This document shows positions 19,401 through 23,933 of a stretch of 23,933 nucleotides of DNA, piece by piece (positions within the stretch are counted from its first letter, which is position 1; every line of letters begins with the position of its first letter). Under the pieces are notes generated by a model that did no database searches, was not told the origin of the DNA, and saw nothing but the letters and a program-made list of their open reading frames with translations. The position numbers and the translations under genes were made by a program. The DNA is from Acanthaster planci. Its lineage: Eukaryota; Echinodermata; Asteroidea; Valvatida; Acanthasteridae. The stretch spans positions 3,374,705 to 3,398,637 of the forward strand of contig NW_019091369.1 in assembly GCF_001949145.1 (NCBI RefSeq). The letters run 5' to 3'.

Positions 19401-22400
19401 TGTGTGGAATTGTGACCTAGCATGTCTCATCAACAGCATTTCCACTCTGAGTTCTTACAAGACTCTTTTCTCTACCAATCCTGACTTGACTGTTTGCTAA
19501 ATTTCTGCTGGTCTGCTCTTTTTAATAAGCACCCAACGGTTGGTTTGAAGTGTTGGGATTCATGTGCAAATCAGTCACATGACAGCGAGTCAGGTGGTCT
19601 GTAAAACTACCAAAATAAAAGTGAACTGATCACATTGATTGACATATTAAACTGATACATACAGTGAATAAAACCTTCCTTATGATTTTCCCCAATGAAT
19701 CATCACAGTGCCAGTTTAAAACACAACACAACTACTGAACCAAGCGTCCCACTGGTCTTTCACATATGCTGGCATTTCCAAAATATACCAGAAACAAAAA
19801 GACAGATCAGCATTTTACTCAAATAGATTTCTATCCATATGCAATAAACCAAAAGCATGTTTTATCAGCATCATTAAATCTAGAAATACTTGTTGTTCAA
19901 CAATAATTGCACGTTTTCCTGTCTTCTCTCAGTTTTCTGGTCCATGGTTCCACTAACCTTATCAAACTCTTTAACAAGGATTTATTTGTCTAGTTCACCT
20001 CCAGACTACATCTATGCTGGCTTATCTCATTTCACTAATCTTCAGAATCACAATAACCACCTGTCCTGGATCAATTCATTTCTGTTACTTAATTCTACCT
20101 ATTATTAATCTCTGTTAGTCAATGTTTTATTTCCAGATATTTCCTTTTTATCAGTAACTTGTTACATGGGGTTTTTTGCATGATTGTTCCGTCATTTATG
20201 GTGGTACAGATCACTTTCAGAAGTCACCAACATGTTCAGTTTGTGCTTGAAACACAAATCACTTTCATAATTTGTGTTGTTATATCGCTCTTTTGACATG
20301 TGATTTGCATGTGATCAGCACTTGACCAGCATTTGATCAGCACTTGACCAGCATGTGATCAGCACTTGACCAGTATTATACCAGCATGTGAAGTACACCC
20401 TGTTTTGATGTTTGCATCAAGATGAAATGTGTGGTTTTCACAACATTCATCTCACAGGATTTGAAGTTTAATACTGCATGTTTCTTTTGTCATTTTAACA
20501 CCACATTTATACACAAAGAACTTAATTGTCATATCTACACATTAGTTTACATCTTAAAGTATAACATTAACACCAGACACAATATATCCCACTTGAATTT
20601 GACAACTCAAGGTATTTTTGTCATTGGTATAGATCAACTTTAAATTCAAACCATCATTAAAAATGTGTTAATGGGAAAGAGGTGACAGTAAGCCAAGTGT
20701 TGCATTTTGATCACAGCACACAAGCACTGTGACACGAATGTCGGCTCCATGCATTGGTATTAATGTTTAGCTGGCATGTTGCACATGCATCAGTTTGAAA
20801 AAAAAACGAGCCTAATTAATCCCTTTTTTGATCCTATGCTCCTTATTTGTAAAAACTTTTAATAGATGCGTACATAAATGTATTGTTGGTTTCATCAGAA
20901 AGTGACATATATGATAGCTTTGGTGCACTATAAAGTGACATAACATCCATGACTTGGACACACGACACGTCAGTTCGTGGTGCAGCAACTATCAACGATA
21001 TGTCAGTTTCTGATGAAACCAAGGATATAATTAAGCACAAAAAGGTAAATGCAAAGCAAAATTTTTTCAAATGAAAGCCTTTCTCCTTCCCCCAATCAGA
21101 CAAGGACCAACCTACCCCCGTCATACCTGAGACACCTCAGGTAGCTGTCTTTGTCAGCTACCAACATCCTCCTAAAGTACCCATCAGAATATCCGTGCTG
21201 GGAGAAATGGTGAGTCCCAGACTTAGAGCTTTGGCCGCCCTTTTGGTTACCATTTTCATTGTGTATTCAGTTACTGTTTTGAGGTACGTTATTCCTCCGT
21301 GTATTGAGATCCTAGGGTTTCCCTTGCATTAGGAAGTTTACACTTCAGCAATAGCTAAGCTCATGATACTTTTATCAAAATAAAATTTTGCAATCTTTGC
21401 CCAGTTTGCTATAAATCTTCTACATGTAATAGAACTCTTCTGAAACCTTGAAGTAAAGTCAGTGTGGTAGTTGAGACCACTTAAAACCTTCACAAGACCA
21501 GCACAAGATCAATACAAGACCTCCAGTCTGAATTCAAGTCAAGCTATTCAAATGAACTGCAGCAAAAGCATTCCTTTGTCATTGTTCACCCTGTTACTTG
21601 TGACTGGTCTTGTGCTTGGTGTTGTGTCAGGTCTTGTGTCTGGCCTTGTGATGGTCTTGACTACAATACTGAATAAAGACATAGGATTAATTCTTCACTT
21701 TTGCCTTGCTTCATCTTTGTAACAGGCTGATGCGTCTGAGCGTCTCAGGCAAGCCGGCTTGTCCCACGTCAACCCCCATCCTTTACTCATTACTCAAACC
21801 CGCTCATGTCCCCTAGTGGCTCCCCCGCCACCTCCTAAGATCCCTGCCTGGAAGATGATACGACCCAAGAAGAAGAAAGTGGCACCCACAGATGAAGCAG
21901 CAGGTAGGTTTCCAAGCCACAACTTTGAGTATGCAACAACAGTTGTATCACACCTCTGGGCACGTTGCAGAACATACGTATTTTTTTTCCTAACTGATTA
22001 GAGTGCATGTGTTGTTTACTCTTTGGTTTTGAATTTCAGAGTTGGAAGTCAAGAAACCAGAGCAGTTTGTTCAGTTGACCTCACCATATGTCAACTACAG
22101 AGTCAGTCCGATACCCATCCCAACAGATATGTAAGTATCCAAAATAGAAAAATGTAAATCAAAGTTTCTACAGGTATGGAGAATTATTGTTACTCGTGTT
22201 ATGACCCTCTATTGTCAAGCATTCCTATCCACTCCGAGCACAACAAGAGAGGGCGTGTTTTTTTGGTACTCACTGCAAAGCGCTCGTTTAGAATGGAGAT
22301 CAAAGGCACGTTTGACACGGAGCACACTGTCTTTCTTTTGCCGCTTGGGGGTGCACTTCAACTCGGGGGGGGGATTACGATGGTGAATAAAAACCTCACC

Positions 22401-23773
22401 AAGCAAACATATAGGGGTCAAATATCACACAGAATTGCCCCACATCAAAAGACACATTGTAACATCTGACAGTTTCTTTTTTCTCCTTTTCTCACCCAAA
22501 CAGCAAACGTCCGAGGTCATCCTTGTCCCGAGGTGGTTCTCGCACTGGTCGGGCTTCATCCTGCATGCTGGAGATTCACGAGGTGGATGAGAACGCCCCG
22601 GAGAAGTCAGAAGAAGAAGAGGCCAAGGCCGAGGAGGAACGCAAGGCTGCCCAGGAGCAGAAGAGACTGCAAGAGATGAGCATGAAGTCAGAGACCAGAG
22701 AAAGTCTCTTCTCTGAGGTGAGTATCGAGAAAGTGAGTTGCCCTGGATGGGGCAAGGCAGAGCAGAATATGATAAGCAATGTGATTTGTTCAGAAATATG
22801 ATGTTGATGACCGAACCTTTTTCCAGATGTGAGAACCCAGGTATGGTATGAAGTTAAATCGGGAAACTTGGTATATTGGGCACAAAGTCTAAGATCATGA
22901 GAAAGACATCTAGGAGTTGAGATATCTTAAGGTACCTATCTTCTTAACGGGTGAGTTGGAGTATTAGGAAGTGGTTAGGGGAAGGTTTTCATTAGTGAGT
23001 TGTGTTATTGATTTCACTGGTTCCCTTCCAGAAACCACCTGATGGCATATCACCAGTGCCCACCACCTGTACCTCTCCGAACAGTCGCCGTAAGACGTCA
23101 GCTGTCGTTAAACGTGTTGACAATAAGAGCCCCAAAGTTGAAAACGACAAAGAGAAGGAGAAGGTACAATTCTTTTGAACAGAATTCGTCAACCGGTTTT
23201 CATTTCAGTGTTGAAATGTCTAAAAACAAATTTTGCTTCATTTTGTGGCTGTTGCAGTGTTTTCATACCTTTTCCTGTGACTCTTCTCTTCCACAAAGAG
23301 TGTGAGCCCAACTCGGAAGAAGTCAGCCCGCAAGGTCAGCAAAGGTTCTGACAAGACTCCTGGCAAGGCAGAACCTAAGGTAGTTGTCAAGGAAACCAAG
23401 GTAGAAACCAAGGAGACCAAAGAGAAAGAATCCTGTGATAAATCCGGTGAGTGAGAGACAAATGATCAGTGAAATCTCTGATTTATGGGCTACTTACGAT
23501 GATTTCCCAGTATCAGATAGAAAGCCTGAAGTGCCCCAGCTGTGTATTGACTTGTTTTTGTTGTGACATTTTTCTTTCAGAGCTAGGTTCTTTGAAGCCG
23601 GGGGATGAAATGACCGATACCGTATCGGTGGTCACTGGGGCAGGGGAGGGACTTGGATCGACAATGGAGGGGGAGGCAGGAAGTGCTGAACTGCCCAAAG
23701 AGGAGGTCAAAGTTGAGAAGATGGTGCCCAAGGATATCTGGATGGACTTTGAAGATTTCTGCAAGTGCTTCAA
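13348..23773 (+). CDS. ADGB: Androglobin, 5' part (16 exons, continues past right edge)
   Basis: Sixteen exons join with consistent phases into 737 codons: 13348-13421, 15015-15120, 15527-15580, 15780-15959, 16190-16405, 16775-16914, 17036-17125, 18364-18554, 18700-18795, 21100-21209, 21726-21903, 22040-22130, 22504-22717, 23032-23163, 23299-23446, 23581-23773. Androglobin is a large chimeric protein with an N-terminal calpain-like domain, a circularly permuted globin domain and an IQ motif; in mammals it is needed for spermatogenesis. Hallmarks are LVIWPEW (about 46-52), FFDDPEG (81-87), MRWIIS (140-145), LYWMGCWRKVTIDD (207-220), ELWPMLLSKALIK (240-252), VIHALTGWLPE (272-282), LDKVW...LPEFKL, TRSCPLVAPP and WMDFEDFC. 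The calpain-type pattern IDD...P, then WP.LL.KA, then LTGW is clear. Globin and IQ parts lie outside the window. Identification is by remembered family sequence, not a search. Confidence 0.95.
13687..13937. mobile_element. MITE-like element with 27-bp terminal inverted repeats
   Basis: The left end is GGGCCCAAGTTTATGGCGCT followed by GCTTACC. The right end (13911-13937) is its reverse complement with three substitutions. The 251-bp element has no coding potential and contains two direct copies of GCTTACCGCAA 24 bases apart (13707, 13731). Size and ends fit a non-autonomous DNA transposon, and a GGGCCCAATTTCAT end is familiar to me from echinoderm repeats (memory only). It sits in ADGB intron 1. 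No clear target-site duplication is visible. Confidence 0.75.
15015..15120 (+). CDS. ADGB: ADGB exon 2 (WPEW segment)
   Basis: Follows tttgcag and encodes AASIAASVVGSQEGRKQK and then LVIWPEWNDTDVNAEKW, which matches the conserved ADGB N-terminal block. Ending at TGG before gtatgg gives EKW-DAPHKGKEK, like vertebrate ADGB. An in-frame alternative donor (GAG before gtagtc) would extend the exon to 15153 and add 11 residues. Confidence 0.9.
15527..15580 (+). CDS. ADGB: ADGB exon 3 (18-residue micro-exon)
   Basis: Follows ttgcacag and ends before gtaagt. It encodes DAPHKGKEKEKGKSPSSM, the Lys/Glu-rich spacer also seen at this place in vertebrate ADGB. Phase 0 on both sides. Confidence 0.9.
15780..15959 (+). 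CDS. ADGB: ADGB exon 4 (start of calpain-like domain)
   Basis: Sixty codons between ccattcag and gtcagt. Contains QHFFDDPEGRIEMPPSL, FLRPQDFITDKMPVIY, DFDLLSANSH and NDCE. The Cys near the end lies where the calpain nucleophile region would begin. Confidence 0.95.
16190..16405 (+). CDS. ADGB: ADGB exon 5 (calpain-like domain)
   Basis: Seventy-two codons from tccatgtag to gtgagt, phase 0 both sides. Encodes TMRWIISQITSLWRV, a variable loop, then NWRPWDHIFALCRVGKG and GKYIVRLYWM. These follow the ADGB family closely. Confidence 0.95.
16775..16914 (+). CDS. ADGB: ADGB exon 6 (calpain IDD and WP-LL-KA motifs)
   Basis: Runs from ttaatag to gtgagt. Encodes GCWRKVTIDDTIPFDDNG and HELWPMLLSKALIKVIS. 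These correspond to the conserved calpain core strand and helix (IDD-x-x-P; WP-x-LL-x-KA). Ends in phase 2. Confidence 0.95.
17036..17125 (+). CDS. ADGB: ADGB exon 7 (calpain LTGW motif)
   Basis: Starts after tttctag and ends before gtgagt, phase 2 to phase 2. With the preceding two bases it reads DYAAGSSSCEFGDVSVIHAL and TGWLPETIPLQ, the ADGB version of the calpain glycine-rich turn and LTG segment. Confidence 0.95.
17340..17770 (+). other. Unexplained overlapping ORFs in ADGB intron 7
   Basis: Two overlapping frames follow each other in the 1.2-kb intron: 17340-17552 (no ATG, 70 codons) and 17543-17770 (ATG at 17543, 75 codons, TAA stop). The second contains FNDSPTVINATRRLYQKMKH and a tail ending QPREQDYIGG. 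Both look less random than most intronic frames, and the frame change between them could mark a decayed gene or retrocopy. I recognise no family. No ADGB homology or splice phase supports inclusion in ADGB. Confidence 0.2.
18364..18554 (+). CDS. ADGB: ADGB exon 8 (end of calpain-like block, linker)
   Basis: Starts after tttcctcag, completing a Gln codon. Encodes YGHLDKVWLLLKQLLPEFKL, conserved in ADGB, then a charged linker of Lys, Glu, Asp and Ser. The frame would stop at TAA 18569-18571 unless spliced at gtgagc (phase 1). The next exon fits that phase. Confidence 0.93.
18700..18795 (+). CDS. ADGB: ADGB exon 9 (Lys/Asp repeat linker)
   Basis: Runs from atcaacag to gtaagc. Thirty-one codons are almost entirely Lys, Asp, Glu and Gly (EHKDDKKDKKDKDKEKDK), matching the equivalent low-complexity charged linker of vertebrate ADGB. 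Phase 1 to phase 1. Confidence 0.85.
20311..20376. repeat. Minisatellite, three 22-bp units
   Basis: The unit (G/T)TGATCAGCACTTGACCAG(C/T)AT occurs three times in direct tandem, with a partial fourth copy to about 20390. Each unit is two diverged 11-mers built on TGA(T/C)CAGCA. There are no spacers, so it is not a CRISPR-like array. Confidence 0.9.
20886..21022. repeat. Long imperfect hairpin (about 45-bp arms) in intron 9
   Basis: The left arm (20886-20928) contains TTGGTTTCATCAGAAAGTGA, CATAT and GATAG. The right arm (20977-21022) gives the reverse complement with a few mismatches and bulges. The loop of about 48 bases contains a second copy of AAAGTGACATA (20932). The shape fits a MITE or a microRNA-type precursor transcribed with ADGB. 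Coding frames read through it are by-products of the repeat. Confidence 0.8.
21100..21209 (+). CDS. ADGB: ADGB exon 10
   Basis: Runs from cccaatcag to gtgagt; the split codon gives His. Encodes PETPQVAVFVSYQHPPK and VPIRISVLGEM, a beta-rich stretch that in vertebrate ADGB precedes the ADSAEKLR-type segment. Ends in phase 0. Confidence 0.88.
21467..21664. repeat. Foldback built of CACAAGACC-type repeats
   Basis: The outer 13 bases of the left side (21467-21479) pair with TGGTCTTGACTAC (21652-21664) with two mismatches. Inside, CACAAGACC-like units (21491-21520) face GG(T/C)CTTGTG units at 21606, 21630 and 21642. The repeat explains the hydrophobic Leu/Val/Gly frame read through this intron 10 sequence. 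Confidence 0.6.
21726..21903 (+). CDS. ADGB: ADGB exon 11
   Basis: Runs from tgtaacag to gtaggt. Encodes ADASERLRQAGLSHVNPHP, LLITQTRSCPLVAPPPPP and AWKMIRPKKKKVAPTDEAA. All three blocks align with ADGB family positions after the first charged linker. Ends in phase 1. Confidence 0.95.
22040..22130 (+). CDS. ADGB: ADGB exon 12
   Basis: Runs from atttcag to gtaagt. Encodes ELEVKKPEQFVQLTSPYVNY and RVSPIPIPTD, matching the family's KKPE...SP..NYR...IPT block. Phase 1 to phase 2. Confidence 0.95.
22504..22717 (+). CDS. ADGB: ADGB exon 13 (coiled-coil-like linker)
   Basis: Runs from ccaaacag to gtgagt, completing ATC (Ile) and then KRPRSSLSRGGSRTGRASS. The second half is strongly helical and charged (EEEEAKAEEERKAAQEQKR), likely a short coiled coil. 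Vertebrate ADGB has a variable linker here. Ends in phase 0. Confidence 0.88.
23032..23163 (+). CDS. ADGB: ADGB exon 14 (basic Ser-Pro linker)
   Basis: Follows cccttccag and ends before gtacaa. Forty-four codons encode KPPDGISPVPTTCTSPNSRR, KTSAVVKRVDNKSPKVE and NDKEKEK. Low-complexity and basic; accepted because phases join on both sides and splice signals are good. Confidence 0.8.
23299..23446 (+). CDS. ADGB: ADGB exon 15 (Lys-rich H1-tail-like linker)
   Basis: Follows ccacaaag and ends before gtgagt. Encodes SVSPTRKKSARKVSKGSDKT and then KETKVETKETKEKES. The composition resembles histone H1 tails, but this is a linker in ADGB. Phase 0 to phase 1. Confidence 0.83.
23581..23773 (+). CDS. 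ADGB: ADGB exon 16 (DFEDFC block)
   Basis: Follows tttctttcag and ends before gtgagt in phase 2. A Gly/Glu-rich segment leads into VPKDIWMDFEDFCKCFK, which matches the conserved KEIWLDFEDFC motif of ADGB. The gene continues to the right of the window. Confidence 0.95.
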
Positions 23774-23933
23774 GTGAGTCCCATTGAGTTGGTTTTCTTC
23801 TTGCTCCGTCAATGTTTTAGAATTTGGAGCATATTGCTTATTTCCAATACATCTCTAGCAAAAACTTGAGAGTGCCTTGTCCCCATTTCTATGTTTGTTG
23901 AAAAAATGTGTGGTATTTCCAAAAACCAGTAGG

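Larger units (their letters stand above)
18796..21099. other. ADGB intron 9, repeat-bearing
   Basis: At 2.3 kb this is the longest ADGB intron in the window. No exon is needed inside it because the flanking phases join. It holds a 22-bp minisatellite (20311-20376) and a large hairpin (20886-21022), plus short frames at 19890-20108 and 20422-20643 that I regard as chance. Confidence 0.7.

Noticed and set aside
20311-20376. Repeat array considered as CRISPR-like
   Set aside because: Direct tandem units without spacers in a eukaryotic intron; a minisatellite.
20843-21124. 93-codon minus-strand frame
   Set aside because: It is read through both arms of the intronic hairpin and overlaps ADGB exon 10 antisense.
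21471-21722. Frame encoding a hydrophobic Leu/Val/Gly stretch that looks like a membrane helix
   Set aside because: The hydrophobic run is a by-product of the GGTCTTGTG repeats in the intron.

Overview
This is a eukaryotic window, most likely from an echinoderm and possibly an echinoid. Three things point that way. There is a sperm-type linker histone H1 with an N-terminal run of Ser-Pro-Lys/Arg motifs, typical of sea urchin sperm histones. There is the 5' half of a many-exon animal androglobin (ADGB) gene. Small foldback repeats also start with a GGGCCCAA-type end that I associate from memory with echinoderm genomes. The species is not determinable from the sequence alone.

Layout. 1-1070 holds no firm gene. 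An intronless ORF of 328 codons from its first ATG (1240-2226, +) encodes a basic, Ser/Pro-rich orphan protein downstream of a TATATAT box; its probable 3' region contains a 250-bp foldback element (2487-2736). The sperm H1 gene lies on the minus strand. Its first 88 codons (4287-4550) are visible, a 396-base run of N (3891-4286) hides the rest, and a canonical histone 3' stem-loop lies just past the gap (3862-3877). 4723-9145 is gene-poor. A second intronless orphan ORF (182 codons, 9193-9741, +) is followed by AATAAA. 9840-13347 is gene-poor and carries a 25-bp-stem hairpin containing telomere-like sequence.

From 13348 to the right end runs ADGB (+). Sixteen coding exons can be placed with matching splice phases, giving 737 complete codons. 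They cover the N-terminal WPEW segment, the calpain-like domain, a Lys/Glu/Asp-rich linker, a second conserved block and a low-complexity linker, stopping at the conserved DFEDFC segment. The globin and IQ parts must lie beyond the right edge. ADGB introns contain a MITE-like element, a 22-bp minisatellite, two further inverted repeats and an unexplained ORF.

Both recognised genes have male germ-line roles: H1 in sperm chromatin packing and ADGB in spermatogenesis and flagella. Whether the neighbourhood is functionally organised is an inference. I found no prokaryote-type system, CRISPR array, or convincing tRNA or rRNA gene.
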